Assembly: GCA_937943625.1 (NCBI GenBank)
Contig: CALEAD010000034.1
Location: 40,950-104,949, forward strand
Reading direction: 5' to 3'
Origin: an uncultured Anaerolineae bacterium
GTDB taxonomy: Bacteria; Chloroflexota; Anaerolineae; Promineifilales; Promineifilaceae
Length of the DNA: 64,000 nucleotides
Positions 17,863-27,529 of the stretch are shown here, piece after piece. Each line of letters opens with the position of its first letter. Position 1 is the first letter of the stretch. Made by a program: the position numbers and the translations under genes. Below the pieces are notes generated by a model, which searched no databases, was not told where the DNA came from, and saw nothing but the letters and a program-made list of their open reading frames with translations.

Positions 17863-19826
17863 ACTTTATCCCAGGCGAAGACGTTCCACAGTTCTGAGGT
17901 CTGCGTAGCGTCCAGTTGCAGGCCAAGGATGTGTTTGCGGGCGGCGGCGACGCGTGGGTAGCTGAAGAGGGGCAGCATGGGTACCTGTTCTGCCCAGATG
18001 CGCAGCGCCTGTTGATGAGCCTGGGCGTAAACGGCCGTGCCAAAGGGCGCATTCAGTGCCGCGTTACAAGCCGCCTCGAATTCTGCCGATGCCCAGCCGC
18101 TGACGTTGACGTTGCCCCAGCCGCCAAACCCTTCTTGCGTAGGGCCGGTAATGTTGCGTTCTAGCCAGAGGTGGCAGGCAGGATGGGGGCCGCCCAGCCA
18201 GGCAAACATGCCCAGCTCGAAGCGTCGCCCAAACAGGGGGCCAAGCGGCCCTTCGCTGTACCAATCTTCGGGCAACAAAAATTCTGGCATTACGGCAATG
18301 CCGCAGGCGGCCAGGTTCTCTTGCACAATGGTTGCCGCCTGGGCGCGCACCGGGTTGGCGTTGTCGGTTGTCAGGCGCACGCGGAAGGGTTGCCTGGTGA
18401 GCGGGTCTTCGCGCACACCGTCTCCGTTGCTGTCGCGGTAGCCGGCGGCGTCTAGCAGGGCGCGCCCGGCCTGTGGGTCGTAGGGCCATTGGGTCAGGTC
18501 GTCCGGGTAGAGCGGATGTTCGGCGGGGATGTAGGCGGGCATAACGGCCGTTTGCCCCAAGAAAATCTCGTCTACCATGCGCTGCCGGTCAATGCATTGG
18601 GCGATGCCGCGCCGCACGCGCACGTCCTGGAACCAATCGGGGCGCACAAAGTTCTGGAACCCTTGCACCAGGTAGAAATTGACGCTGAAATCAAGGTGTT
18701 CATAGGCGGCGCTGGGCACAACGGCCGTTGTTACCCCCGCCAGCTCTTGCAATTGCGGCAACTGTGTAAAGGAGAGCAAATCTTGCGTCACCACGTCGCA
18801 GCCGGCCAATCCATCTGCCAGCAGCGCCGCGCCATCGCTGATGAAGCGCGCGTACAAGATGTCCAGCGCAGGCAACCCTTCGCTAGCGCGGTAGTAGAAG
18901 GGGTTGCGCGCCAGCGTCAGCCCTTCTTCACTCATCTCTGCCAGCACGAAAGGACCGCTGCTGAGCGTAGGCCAGGCGCTTTGCGGCAGCTCGCGCAGTT
19001 CGGCGGCGCTGTAGCTGCCTAGCTGATGTTGCGGCAGTGGCTGCCAGACATGTGTGATGTAGTCGCCGGGCAAGTAGCCAGGCAGCCCCGTCCAGCGCAG
19101 TGTCAGGTCGCCGGTGACTTCGTAAACGGCCGTTTGCCGCACACGCCGTTTGTCTCCGGGGGTGTTGGCGTCGGCGCTGATCTGAAAGCTAAAGAGCGAA
19201 TCGGCGGCGCTGACGGGCACGCCATCCGACCAGACCATCGGCCGCAGGGTAAATTCAACGCGCATCTGCCGCATGGTCACCGGCTGCGCGCTAACAGTAA
19301 CCAGTTGGCCTTTGTCGTTGAAGATGGTTAGCCCCTCGCGCAGCAGGTGTACCTCACCGCGAAAATCTACCACGCTTTCGCCAAACCAGACCGTGACTGC
19401 TTCAATCGTCACACTGCCTCTGTCTGGGTGGGGTAGTTCGGCCAGCCCTTGCGCCTGGTAGTCATAGCCGAGGGTGGTGTACAGGTTTTCGTATAGCGCG
19501 TGGCGCAGGCCAATGGCCGTGCGACTTTGCTCGCCATACAGGTATAGATTGGCGGGGCGCTGTGCCAGGCAGACGGTGAGCGCCTTTGGCGGAACAGGGG
19601 TGGCGGTTGGCGGCAGCGGCGTGGGCAGAGAGGCTGCCGGCGAAGGTTGGGTGGGCAGCACAGCCGTTTCTGTAGGGAGGATGGCGGGGGCAGTTTGGCC
19701 AACGGCCGTTGTGGGCATAGTGGGTGTTGAGGTGGAGACGGCCGTTGGCTGTTCTGGGCGGCAGGCGCTCAGCAGGACAAACAGCAGCAAACTGAGAACA
19801 AGGAACGGTAATGTGGATTGTGTCAT
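17853..19826 (-). CDS. family 5 solute-binding lipoprotein (peptide ABC transporter)
   Basis: A 657-residue extracellular lipoprotein. The signal MTQSTLPFLVLSLLLFVLLS ends in a lipobox SAC, followed by a Thr/Pro-rich linker. The bacterial SBP family 5 domain follows (TVWFGESVVDFRG, MVWSDGVPVSAADSLFSFQI, LSSGPFVLAE, then RVRRGIAQCIDRQRMVDEIF and LLDAAGYRDSNGDGVREDP). These proteins deliver peptides, nickel or sugars to a DppBC-type permease. No permease is beside it; a lone DppB-like gene is at 9.0-9.96 kb. ATG 19826 is chosen because the frame further upstream lacks a signal. The 296-base spacer to the divergent DsbA-like gene holds no other gene. Confidence 0.87.
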   Translation of the reverse strand: MTQSTLPFLVLSLLLFVLLSACRPEQPTAVSTSTPTMPTTAVGQTAPAILPTETAVLPTQPSPAASLPTPLPPTATPVPPKALTVCLAQRPANLYLYGEQSRTAIGLRHALYENLYTTLGYDYQAQGLAELPHPDRGSVTIEAVTVWFGESVVDFRGEVHLLREGLTIFNDKGQLVTVSAQPVTMRQMRVEFTLRPMVWSDGVPVSAADSLFSFQISADANTPGDKRRVRQTAVYEVTGDLTLRWTGLPGYLPGDYITHVWQPLPQHQLGSYSAAELRELPQSAWPTLSSGPFVLAEMSEEGLTLARNPFYYRASEGLPALDILYARFISDGAALLADGLAGCDVVTQDLLSFTQLPQLQELAGVTTAVVPSAAYEHLDFSVNFYLVQGFQNFVRPDWFQDVRVRRGIAQCIDRQRMVDEIFLGQTAVMPAYIPAEHPLYPDDLTQWPYDPQAGRALLDAAGYRDSNGDGVREDPLTRQPFRVRLTTDNANPVRAQAATIVQENLAACGIAVMPEFLLPEDWYSEGPLGPLFGRRFELGMFAWLGGPHPACHLWLERNITGPTQEGFGGWGNVNVSGWASAEFEAACNAALNAPFGTAVYAQAHQQALRIWAEQVPMLPLFSYPRVAAARKHILGLQLDATQTSELWNVFAWDKVRE

Positions 19827-20146
19827 GCGATTATTGTTAATAGATCGTATCACTATTGGCAGTGTTGTTTTATTTCGTCTAACATTGTGCCTATCATCAA
19901 ACTCTGTAGCTACTAAGCCTCTTTCTTTCACTGCAATTAAACTACAGGGTTTGCAGGCAGGGCAGCAGACATGGCAAAGGGAACCGGACAGCTCTGCCCG
20001 CTTTGTTCCCTCTGCGCTTCGTAGTGACAGAATCTGCCGACCGTTTTGTAAAACTGCAAAAGCTAGGCTGGCACCTTGCATAGTGCCAAAACGATTAAAA
20101 ATCCTAACACAAAAGAGATCAGATGGCGAACTCTGGCAGAGAGATT

Positions 20147-22171
20147 ATGAAACAAAACTCATACAAATTGTACAGCGGCGTGGTGCGGCTGGCGACTGTA
20201 ACCACAGCGATGCTGCTGTTGTTGTTACTTGCGGCCTGTGGGGCTGCGCCAACGCCGACGTTACTGGAAACCGAGATGACGGCCCGCGCGAGCAGCAGCA
20301 ATGATGCGGCAGACAGCCCCGCCGGCGGGACTGCTGTGGCCACCGTGAATGCCCCCACCGACATTGTCCCCGCCATTTCTGTGCAGAAAGAGGAAGTGGC
20401 ATACGACGAGTTTGGCATTGAGGTGGGCTTTACGGCCGAAGGACGGCCGTATCGCGGTAACCCCAACGCCCCCGTGCTGCTCGAAGAGTTCTCCGATTAC
20501 CAGTGCCCCTTCTGCGCCCGTTTTTCGCAGCAAACGCGCCCCAGCCTGCTGCGTAATCAGATCGCCACTGGCGAGGTGTTGTTGGTGTTGTATGATTTTC
20601 CCCTCACTAGCATTCATCCCCAGGCGGTGGCGGCGGCTCATGCGGCGCGCTGCGCTGGTGAGCAGGGAGCGGCTGCCTATTGGGCCATGCATGAGCGGCT
20701 CTTTGCCACCATCAATAGCTGGTCAAACGGCCGAGCCAATGAGGTGTTTGCTGTCTTTGCCAAAGAGCTGGGTCTGGATGAAAGCAGCTTCCGCGCCTGC
20801 CAGGAAAGCGGCCGTTACAACGATGCCATCAATGCCGACATCAACCTGGGCACGGCGCGCGGCGTGCGCAGCACCCCTACCTTCTTCCTCAACAACCAGA
20901 TTTTTGTGGGCGCGCAGCCGCTGGAGTCATTCAACAATGCCATTGCCCTGGTGCGAGGGGGTCAGCCTCTGCCTGTGGAAGCGCCCCCACAAGCCGCCAA
21001 CCCCACGCCGAATCCCGCTATTGTGCCAACCCCGGCCACAATTCGCCTGAATGATGGCGCCCTGGTACTGGGCAATCCTGCCGCGCCGGTGACACTTGTG
21101 GAGTTTACTGACTACCAGTGCCCGTTTTGTGCCCGCCATACGCAGCAGACAATGCCGCAAATCATTAGCCAGTTAATTGAGACCGGGCGCGTGTATTACG
21201 TCATGAAGGATTTCCCCCTGGACCAGATTCATCCACAGGCGCGCGCGGCGGCGGTGGCGGCGCGCTGCGCCGGTGAACAAGAGGCAGATTGGGCCATGCA
21301 CGATCTGCTGTTTGCGCGACAGCAAAACTGGTCAGGCCAGGCTAACGTGAACACGATTTTTGCCGGCTATGCCGCTGAGCTGGGACTGAATGAAACCGCA
21401 TTTAGCGACTGCCTGCGCAGCGGCCGTTATGACGCAGCTATCGAGCAAAATGTGCAAGAAGGGCTGAGCCTGGGAGTGCGCGGTACGCCGGCCTTTTTTA
21501 TTAATGGTTTTCCTGTCTCTGGGGCACAGCCGTTTGAGCTGTTTGCCTACGCCGTTGAACTGGCTGAGGAAGGCACGTTGGCGCAGGCGTATGTGCGTGA
21601 GCCAGAGCCGACGCCTGCGCCGTCTGGCCCGCTGGATGTGCCGGTTGACGGGGCGTATGCTATGGGCGACCCCAATGCGCCGGTGGTGATTGTGGAGTTT
21701 ACAGACCTGCAGTGCCCATTCTGCGCCCGCCACCATAACCAGACGTTGCCGCAAATTGTGGCAAACTTTGTGGACAAAGGGCTGGTTTACTACGTCATCC
21801 GCGACTTTCCCCTGACCAGCATTCACCCGCAGGCGGTGCAGGCGGCTGAGGCGGCGCGCTGTGCGGGTGACCAGGGTGCTTTTTTTGCCATGTATGATCG
21901 CCTTTTTGCCCGGCAGAGTAGCTGGTCCGGGCGTGCCAATGCGGCGGCGCTGTTTGTGGAGTATGCCATTGACCTGGGGTTGAATACCACCGAGTTTATG
22001 AGTTGCCTGGAGAGTCAGAAATATCAAACGGCCGTGTTGGCCGACCTGGAATTGGGTAGCCGCATGGGTGTTAACGGCACGCCTGCCTTTTTCATCAATG
22101 GCTACTCTCTCAGCGGTGCGCAGCCATACAGTACGTTTGCCGAAGCGATTACCTATTTTCTAGAGCAGTAG
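20147..22171 (+). CDS. lipoprotein with three tandem DsbA-like thioredoxin domains
   Basis: A 674-residue envelope protein. The signal has a lipobox LAAC at residues 28-31. Three DsbA/DSBA-like domains of about 200 residues follow, separated by Pro/Thr-rich linkers (PTPNPAIVPTPA, EPTPAPSG). Each has the redox motif CPFC: SDYQCPFCARF (Cys 120/123), TDYQCPFCARH (325/328) and TDLQCPFCARH (523/526), plus a cis-proline loop (RSTPTFFLN, RGTPAFFIN, NGTPAFFIN). Single-domain relatives oxidise or shuffle disulfides outside the membrane, often with a VKOR or DsbB partner, which is absent here. Conserved companion phrases (SIHPQAV, RCAGEQ) show that the domains arose by duplication. ATG 20123 is an alternative start. 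Confidence 0.88.
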   Translation: MKQNSYKLYSGVVRLATVTTAMLLLLLLAACGAAPTPTLLETEMTARASSSNDAADSPAGGTAVATVNAPTDIVPAISVQKEEVAYDEFGIEVGFTAEGRPYRGNPNAPVLLEEFSDYQCPFCARFSQQTRPSLLRNQIATGEVLLVLYDFPLTSIHPQAVAAAHAARCAGEQGAAAYWAMHERLFATINSWSNGRANEVFAVFAKELGLDESSFRACQESGRYNDAINADINLGTARGVRSTPTFFLNNQIFVGAQPLESFNNAIALVRGGQPLPVEAPPQAANPTPNPAIVPTPATIRLNDGALVLGNPAAPVTLVEFTDYQCPFCARHTQQTMPQIISQLIETGRVYYVMKDFPLDQIHPQARAAAVAARCAGEQEADWAMHDLLFARQQNWSGQANVNTIFAGYAAELGLNETAFSDCLRSGRYDAAIEQNVQEGLSLGVRGTPAFFINGFPVSGAQPFELFAYAVELAEEGTLAQAYVREPEPTPAPSGPLDVPVDGAYAMGDPNAPVVIVEFTDLQCPFCARHHNQTLPQIVANFVDKGLVYYVIRDFPLTSIHPQAVQAAEAARCAGDQGAFFAMYDRLFARQSSWSGRANAAALFVEYAIDLGLNTTEFMSCLESQKYQTAVLADLELGSRMGVNGTPAFFINGYSLSGAQPYSTFAEAITYFLEQ

Positions 22172-22181
22172 TGGGCGGAAT

Positions 22182-22262
22182 GTGAAATGTGAAGCGTCAA
22201 ACGCGAGACGTTAAGTGTCATGCGTCAGGCAATAGCATGTTCTCGTGACGTTTCATGTTTCA
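22182..22262. repeat. imperfect inverted repeat of GTGAAACGTGAAGCG type
   Basis: GTGAAATGTGAAGCGTC on the left pairs imperfectly with GACGTTTCATGTTTCAC on the right. The same vocabulary builds the perfect hairpin at 57221-57269. It lies between the DsbA-like and HprK-like genes and may extend into the region used by an alternative HprK-like start. Confidence 0.45.
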
Positions 22263-22281
22263 CACGCTATATGCCATAACC

Positions 22282-23265
22282 ATGATCCTCAACTTGCACG
22301 CCGCGCGCATCAGTCTGGAAAGCGCGGACCAGGCGTTGCGGCAAGAGTGGCAGGCGCTGTTTACCGGTTGGCTGGATGATTCGGCCGTTGCTGTAGACAT
22401 GCGCCTGCGTTTGCGTTTGTGCGCGGAATTGCCTTCCCTGCCGCCGTATCCTCCCTTTTTTCACGATGACGACGACCGTCTGTCCGGCGAAGGGGGCATT
22501 TTGTCCGTTTATGGCCTGACAGATGAGGCAGTGCTGCTGCACTTTCTCGATGGGGCGCAGGTGCGTGTGCCCTTGCAAACAGGGGCACCGGCCGTAGTGG
22601 AAGGGATGTTGCTGGCGCAGGCGCTACAACACGGCCGTTTTGAGGACATCACCTTTACCAGTCTGGCTCCCTTGCTGCGCCGTCGTGGGTATTATCTGGC
22701 GCACGCCTTTGCTGCCAGCAAAGATGGGTGCTGCGCGCTGATTGTTGGTCCTAGCGGCAGCGGCAAAACAACCACAGGGCTGGCGCTGTTGGCGCACGGA
22801 TGGCAACTGCTGGCTAATGATGTGGTGCTGCTGCAAGAACGCAACGGCCGTATCTATGCCTTGCCCACCCCCGGTATGGTGCACATTCGCGCCTATACCT
22901 TTCACCTGCTGCCCCATCTGCGCCGTTTGCTGCCCCAGCCAGACCACCCGGTAGACATGAGCATGGCAGCGCAGATACTGGTGCACGGCCGTTGGGCTCC
23001 CCCGGCTCCTATCACGCACCTCTACTTTCCCCTGATTGAACAGCGCCTGCATACCACGCTGCGCCAGCAAAATCGCGCCGTAGCTCTGGCCTGCCTGATG
23101 AGCGAGAGCATAGACCGATGGGATGAGCGCGCCCTTTCTGCGCACATGACAATTTTGCAAAAGTTGGTGTACCAGGCAGATGCGTATGTGCTGCACCTGG
23201 GGCAGTGGCTGGAGGAAGTGCCCGCCTTGCTGGCGTGTGAGCCTGGCGCCTGGCTCTCAGGTTGA
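22282..23265 (+). CDS. HPr kinase-like P-loop protein
   Basis: A 327-residue protein with an HprK-type P-loop GPSGSGKTTTGLALL near residues 156-170 and downstream ANDVVLLQ, the usual Asp segment of the HprK C-terminal domain. LPTPGMVHIR and a following acidic/His region fit HprK-related kinases. The N-terminal half differs from canonical HPr kinase, and no HPr or PTS gene is nearby. A role in PTS regulation is therefore not supported; related standalone proteins occur beside peptide-modification genes. The C-terminus overlaps the convergent LOG-like gene by nine bases. The start is uncertain; ATG 22255 lies in repeat-like sequence. Confidence 0.7.
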   Translation: MILNLHAARISLESADQALRQEWQALFTGWLDDSAVAVDMRLRLRLCAELPSLPPYPPFFHDDDDRLSGEGGILSVYGLTDEAVLLHFLDGAQVRVPLQTGAPAVVEGMLLAQALQHGRFEDITFTSLAPLLRRRGYYLAHAFAASKDGCCALIVGPSGSGKTTTGLALLAHGWQLLANDVVLLQERNGRIYALPTPGMVHIRAYTFHLLPHLRRLLPQPDHPVDMSMAAQILVHGRWAPPAPITHLYFPLIEQRLHTTLRQQNRAVALACLMSESIDRWDERALSAHMTILQKLVYQADAYVLHLGQWLEEVPALLACEPGAWLSG

Positions 23266-23811
23266 CTTTGCGGTGGGATTGCTGACGATGGCGTGTACGG
23301 CCGTTTCTGGCGAATCGGCGAAGGTGAGTAAGGCGTAGTGCGCGCGTGCAATGTGCCCACCCCGCATGGCGCTCTGGATGAGCGGTGGCCACATTTCCCC
23401 CAGCAACACCAGCGGGCGCAGCGAGATTTCCCCCACCTGCAAAAAGCTCCAGGCCAGCGCCACCTCAGAGAGAGTGCCAATGCCGCCCGGCAAGCCAATC
23501 ATGCCGTCGTTTTGTGTCACCAGGTGCATCAGCCGCTCGCGCAGCGTCTCGTAGCGGATCTCGGTGGTGACAAAGCGATTGGCGCCACCAGGGCGAAAAC
23601 GCTCAATTTGGGTGCTGGTAACGCCGATGACCTCTCCGCCCGCCTCGGCTGCACCCTGGGAAACGGCCGTCATCGTGCCCACGTAGCCACCGGTGGCAAC
23701 CACAAAACCGGCCTGCGCCAGAAGCTGCCCCACGCGGCGCGCTTGTTCATACTCAGCGCTGCCGGGTTGTGGTGCAGCGCTGCCAAATACGGTGATAATA
23801 GGCTGGTTCAT
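23257..23811 (-). CDS. TIGR00725/LOG-family nucleotide-binding protein
   Basis: A 184-residue Rossmann protein. ITVFGSAAP at the N-terminus, GFVVATGGYVGTMTAVSQGA and the signature GLPGGIGTLSEVALAW (PGGxGTxxE) define the LOG/lysine-decarboxylase-like family. Some members are cytokinin riboside monophosphate phosphoribohydrolases acting on AMP. The specific reaction here is unknown. The start MNQPIITVFG is preceded by AAGGAGGAGGTAAAG, which belongs to an R1-type repeat. Confidence 0.85.
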   Translation of the reverse strand: MNQPIITVFGSAAPQPGSAEYEQARRVGQLLAQAGFVVATGGYVGTMTAVSQGAAEAGGEVIGVTSTQIERFRPGGANRFVTTEIRYETLRERLMHLVTQNDGMIGLPGGIGTLSEVALAWSFLQVGEISLRPLVLLGEMWPPLIQSAMRGGHIARAHYALLTFADSPETAVHAIVSNPTAKST

Positions 23812-23825
23812 AGAAACACGCTTTA

Positions 23826-24052
23826 CCTCCTCCTTCAAAAATGAATGACCACAAACCACCGACGGCAAACCACCGATAGCTAAACTGCGTTCCATTTTCA
23901 TTCATGGTGGTCGGCGCAGCCGGTGAAGTCTCCTTTGAAAATGACCACCGACACAAACCGCCCATCACTGGCAAAATCGCGGTCAGCGGTTGGCGGTCAA
24001 AATTGTAAAGATCGCTTGAAACATGCCCAAAAATCCTTAAGTTGTAAACAGC
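23826..24052. repeat. composite R1/R2/R3 intergenic repeat block
   Basis: The block contains, in order: a GGTGGTTTGTGGTCATT-type R1 arm (minus strand) ending in the ribosome binding site of the LOG-like gene; an R2 piece CTGCGTTCCATTTTCATTCA; a second R1 with TTTGAAAATGACC; the CCCATCACTGGC block; and GGTCAAAATTGTAAAGATCG, then CTTGAAACATGCCCAAAAAT, then CCTTAAGTTGTAAAC, which is R3. It is the most complete mosaic in the window. Confidence 0.75.
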
Positions 24053-24055
24053 AGG

Positions 24056-27000
24056 TCAAAGGTTTACGTAACAGCTCTCAACGGCCGTTGTTAACAAACT
24101 ATCCGCTTCATCACCCTCAGCGACAACCGGGTCTGGAGCTGGCAGTTCGGCGACATACTCGGCCAGCAAACTGACCAGATCCGTCTTCATTTCCTCCGTA
24201 TAAGCCGGGTGCTGCCAGACCACGCGCAATAAATCGACCGCTTTTTCTTTTTGCCCCAGTCGCAACCAGAGGTAAGCAGTGGCCATGAGCGTCCTCAGCA
24301 AGGCGGGTCTGGCTTCGATGGCCTGGCCAATTTGTAGCGCCTGGCGCAAATAGGTGCGGGCTACGTCATACATTTCCTGCTTGATGGCCAACTTTCCCAG
24401 GCTAATGAGGGTAAAGATTACTTCCCCTTGTTCGCTAATTTCTTGCTGTATGGCCAGACTCTGCTGGTAATAATCTTGGGCTGCTGCGCAATCGTTTTGC
24501 CGCTCGTGAATAAGCCCCAGGTTGAACAGCGCCAGCGCTACGCCGCTGGCATTTCCGGTTGAGGCAAAGATGGCGCGCGACGCCTGCAGGTTTTGCTCGG
24601 CCTCTACATACGCCCCCTGTTGTATGGCGCATCGGCCCAGGTTAAGCAGTGCGCCAGCTTCGCCAACGCGATATCCAATTTTTTGAAAGTGGCTCATGGC
24701 TGCGGTGAAATAGGCTATTTCTTGCTCATGGCACCCCTCGTTGCGTGCAATCAGGCCGAGGTTGTTCAGGGCAAACCCGGCAACGAATAGGTTGCCGCTC
24801 TGCTCAGCTAGCCGCAACCCTTCGGTCAGGTACTGCTGTGCTTCTTGATAGTTGCCGCTGCTAAAAGCAAGTGTGCCCAGGTTGTTGAGAGTCAATGCCA
24901 GTCCGACCTGGTCGCCAATTTCCCTTTTGATTGCCTGGCTTTGCAGGTAATGTTCGCGCGCTTCTTGTACCTTGCCCATGTTGTGCATGGCTAGCCCCAG
25001 GTTGTGTTGTGTGGTGGCAATTCCTCTGGGATCGCCGAGCTGGGTGCAAAGTTCGAGAGCTTGCTGTTGGCAGGCGAGCGCTTCTTTGTACTCCCCTTTG
25101 GTGTGTAGCACGTTGCCCAAAGTGCGGTAGATAAAGGCGATTTCTGTCTGATCGTGCTGTGCCTGGGCAAGCGCCAGGCTTTCTTGCAGCATGTGCTGGC
25201 TTTCGTCCAGACGACTCAGGCGATAGTAGATGGCTGCCTGCCGGGCGCGCAGCTTTGTTAGAAAAGGTGCTGTTTCTGATGATTGCTTTTGCTTTAACTC
25301 CCGCCAGGCTTTGTCGAAGATAATCGCTGCTTCTTGATACCAGCTACGACTGTCATATAGATCATACAGTGGGATGATTATTTGTTCGAGTTCTGCATAT
25401 TGCTCCTGGTTGACCGCCCAAGACCAGGCCTGGAAGATGTTATCCAGGTTTGCGCTCATCTGATTTAAGATGTCGAACCGCATGGTGGCAGCGCGGTGCT
25501 GGTGCAGCCAATTGGCGTAGTATTGGCAGTGGTGTTGAGCAACGGCCGTTGCCAATGCCTGGTTTTGATGTAGTTGCGCCGCCGCATATTGGCGCAAGAG
25601 GGGATGGAGGGTGTAACGGCCGTCGGTTCCCCGTTGCAGCAGTGCCCAGAGCGAAAGGCGCAGCAGCGTAGGCAGCGTGGTTCCGGTAACCGCTAAGGCG
25701 GCATCTCGGTCAAACCCGCTCTGGAAGACCGACAGTTGTTGCATGGTGTTGCGCTCCGTTTCTGTCAGATGTGTCCAGGTCGAATTGAACACAGCGCGTA
25801 AGCTGCGGTGACGTTCAGGGGTATCCTGCCAGGGCGAGGCAAGGAAATCCAGGCTTTTTTCTACTTCTTGGACAATTTCGTTACAGGTGAGCAGCGAAAG
25901 CCAGGCTGCGGCCAGCTCGATGCCGAGTGGCATCCCGGTTAACAGGCGGCAAAGGCGATTGATGGCCTGTTGCTCGGTTGGCGTTGGCTTGAAGCCAGGT
26001 TGTACCAGGGTCGCGCGTTGGTGAAAGAGCCTGACGGCACTGTATTGATCGCTGTTCTCGGCCGTTTCTGCGGGGGGAAAGGACATGCCCCCTACGGGAA
26101 AGAGCCATTCGCCCTGCAACTGCAACGGCTGGCGTGAGGTGACCAGGAGTTTTAGTTGCGCTGCTTCTTGCAGCAGTTTGCCGAGCCAGATGGCGCCTTC
26201 CTCCAGGTGTTCCATGTTATCTAACACCAGCAGCATGTGGCGATCGCGCAAGGCGGATAACAGCTGTTCTGTGGGGTCATCGCCGCGCAACAGCAGCCCC
26301 AAGGCCTTACTCACGGCAATTGGCAGCAGTTGCACAGTTTCTATCGTATCAAGCGGCACAAAGCAGACCCCATGCGTAAATTGTGTCTGGAGGGAAACGG
26401 CCGTTTGCACTGCCAGCCGGGTTTTTCCCATTCCCCCAATCCCTACCAGCGTTAGCAGGCGGCAATCAGGGTTAGCCAGGATTGCCGTAATTTCCGCCAG
26501 TTCACGGGTACGACCAATAAAGGGAGTGGTAAAGACGGGTAAAGCAGAAGAAGGCGTATAGGGAGACAATGATGCTGGGGGAACGCTTTTTTGCTCAGTG
26601 ACAGGCCGATCTACCCAACCACTTACGGCATCATGTTGTACCCCCCCGCGAATCTGTTCGTACAGTGCGGTTGTTTCAGCGGCAGGCGCAACCCCTAACT
26701 CTGCATTTATCAGTCGCTGACATTCCTGATATTGGCGTAACGCCGCTGCGCGTTGCCCGGCCCAGGCATATACCTGCATCAGCAACCGATGCCCCGCTTC
26801 ATCCAATGGGTCCAGCGACAGCCAGCGCCGCGTGGCATTGATGGCAGACTCAAAATTCCCCTGCGCACTATGCCCACGCCCCAGGCGCTGGAGGACAAGC
26901 ATCAGTTCCCGACGCAACTGTTCCGCCTGCATCATTTGCCAGTTGTCAAAGCCAGGACTGTCACGCAGCGAAAAGCCGGCCATAAAATCATCGCGGTAAA

Positions 27001-27391
27001 GAGCGGCTGCTTCTTCCAGCACCACCAGACAGGCCGGGCAGACGACATCGGGCGCATGGCCATGCGTCTGGCAACTGGCCAGCAGTGCGCGAAAATGGTC
27101 TACGTCAACCCACAGGCTGGCATTGCGTTCCAGGGTGATGGTTTCACGCTCAACATCTAACCAACTGCGAGCCAGGGCTGTGCGCAATACGGAAAGGGTA
27201 CGGCGCAGGCGCGCGCGCGCATCGGCCGTGTCTGGCCAGAACAGCGTAGCCAGCGTCTCGCGGCTGTGCGTCTGACTGGTGACGGCCAGGTACGCCAGGA
27301 GCGCCACCGCCTTGCGCGTATCTACTTTAATGAGAACCCCGTTTTGTTCAACAATCGGTGGCCCTAGCAGCAGTAAATTAAGCTGTGCCAT
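24056..27391 (-). CDS. SARP-type regulator: BTAD, NB-ARC ATPase and TPR repeats
   Basis: An 1,111-residue cytosolic signal-transducing transcription factor. Residues 1-90 form an OmpR-like winged helix (LLLLGPPIV, RKAVALLAYLAV, LATLFWPD, RLRRTLSVLRTAL). Residues about 100-250 are the bacterial transcriptional activation domain (RAAALRQYQECQRLINAELG). The NB-ARC core follows with Walker A LVGIGGMGKTRLA and Walker B MLLVLDNMEHLE. About ten TPR units complete the C-terminus (ALNNLGLIARNEG, ALFNLGLIHERQN, ...). AfsR/MalT-like proteins of this build bind tandem direct repeats once activated by ligand. ATG 27391 (MAQLNLLL) is preferred over the TTG upstream. A candidate operator with an 11-base period lies just upstream. 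Confidence 0.9.
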   Translation of the reverse strand: MAQLNLLLLGPPIVEQNGVLIKVDTRKAVALLAYLAVTSQTHSRETLATLFWPDTADARARLRRTLSVLRTALARSWLDVERETITLERNASLWVDVDHFRALLASCQTHGHAPDVVCPACLVVLEEAAALYRDDFMAGFSLRDSPGFDNWQMMQAEQLRRELMLVLQRLGRGHSAQGNFESAINATRRWLSLDPLDEAGHRLLMQVYAWAGQRAAALRQYQECQRLINAELGVAPAAETTALYEQIRGGVQHDAVSGWVDRPVTEQKSVPPASLSPYTPSSALPVFTTPFIGRTRELAEITAILANPDCRLLTLVGIGGMGKTRLAVQTAVSLQTQFTHGVCFVPLDTIETVQLLPIAVSKALGLLLRGDDPTEQLLSALRDRHMLLVLDNMEHLEEGAIWLGKLLQEAAQLKLLVTSRQPLQLQGEWLFPVGGMSFPPAETAENSDQYSAVRLFHQRATLVQPGFKPTPTEQQAINRLCRLLTGMPLGIELAAAWLSLLTCNEIVQEVEKSLDFLASPWQDTPERHRSLRAVFNSTWTHLTETERNTMQQLSVFQSGFDRDAALAVTGTTLPTLLRLSLWALLQRGTDGRYTLHPLLRQYAAAQLHQNQALATAVAQHHCQYYANWLHQHRAATMRFDILNQMSANLDNIFQAWSWAVNQEQYAELEQIIIPLYDLYDSRSWYQEAAIIFDKAWRELKQKQSSETAPFLTKLRARQAAIYYRLSRLDESQHMLQESLALAQAQHDQTEIAFIYRTLGNVLHTKGEYKEALACQQQALELCTQLGDPRGIATTQHNLGLAMHNMGKVQEAREHYLQSQAIKREIGDQVGLALTLNNLGTLAFSSGNYQEAQQYLTEGLRLAEQSGNLFVAGFALNNLGLIARNEGCHEQEIAYFTAAMSHFQKIGYRVGEAGALLNLGRCAIQQGAYVEAEQNLQASRAIFASTGNASGVALALFNLGLIHERQNDCAAAQDYYQQSLAIQQEISEQGEVIFTLISLGKLAIKQEMYDVARTYLRQALQIGQAIEARPALLRTLMATAYLWLRLGQKEKAVDLLRVVWQHPAYTEEMKTDLVSLLAEYVAELPAPDPVVAEGDEADSLLTTAVESCYVNL

Positions 27392-27481
27392 AGAGACGAT
27401 TATACCCGACAAGGTGAGAAGGTGATGAATTGAATAGGCAATACTGATTTGATTTGTGCTCTCTGAGCGAATATTGGATGT

Positions 27482-27502
27482 TTTCGGAACGCTTTCGGAA
27501 CG
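27482..27502 (+). promoter_or_regulatory. candidate SARP operator: 11-base direct repeat
   Basis: TTTCGGAACG occurs twice, at 27482-27491 and 27493-27502, a period of exactly 11 bases. SARP-type regulators are known to bind short direct repeats with 11-base spacing upstream of -35 elements. The site is in the divergent spacer between the SARP-type regulator and the subtilase. Confidence 0.5.
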
Positions 27503-27529
27503 ATGGGCGGCTAAGATGTGTGCAAAAGG

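Noticed and set aside
22282..23265. Genuine HPr kinase of a PTS system
   Set aside because: The N-terminal half is unlike canonical HprK, and there is no HPr or PTS gene in the neighbourhood; kept only as HprK-like.
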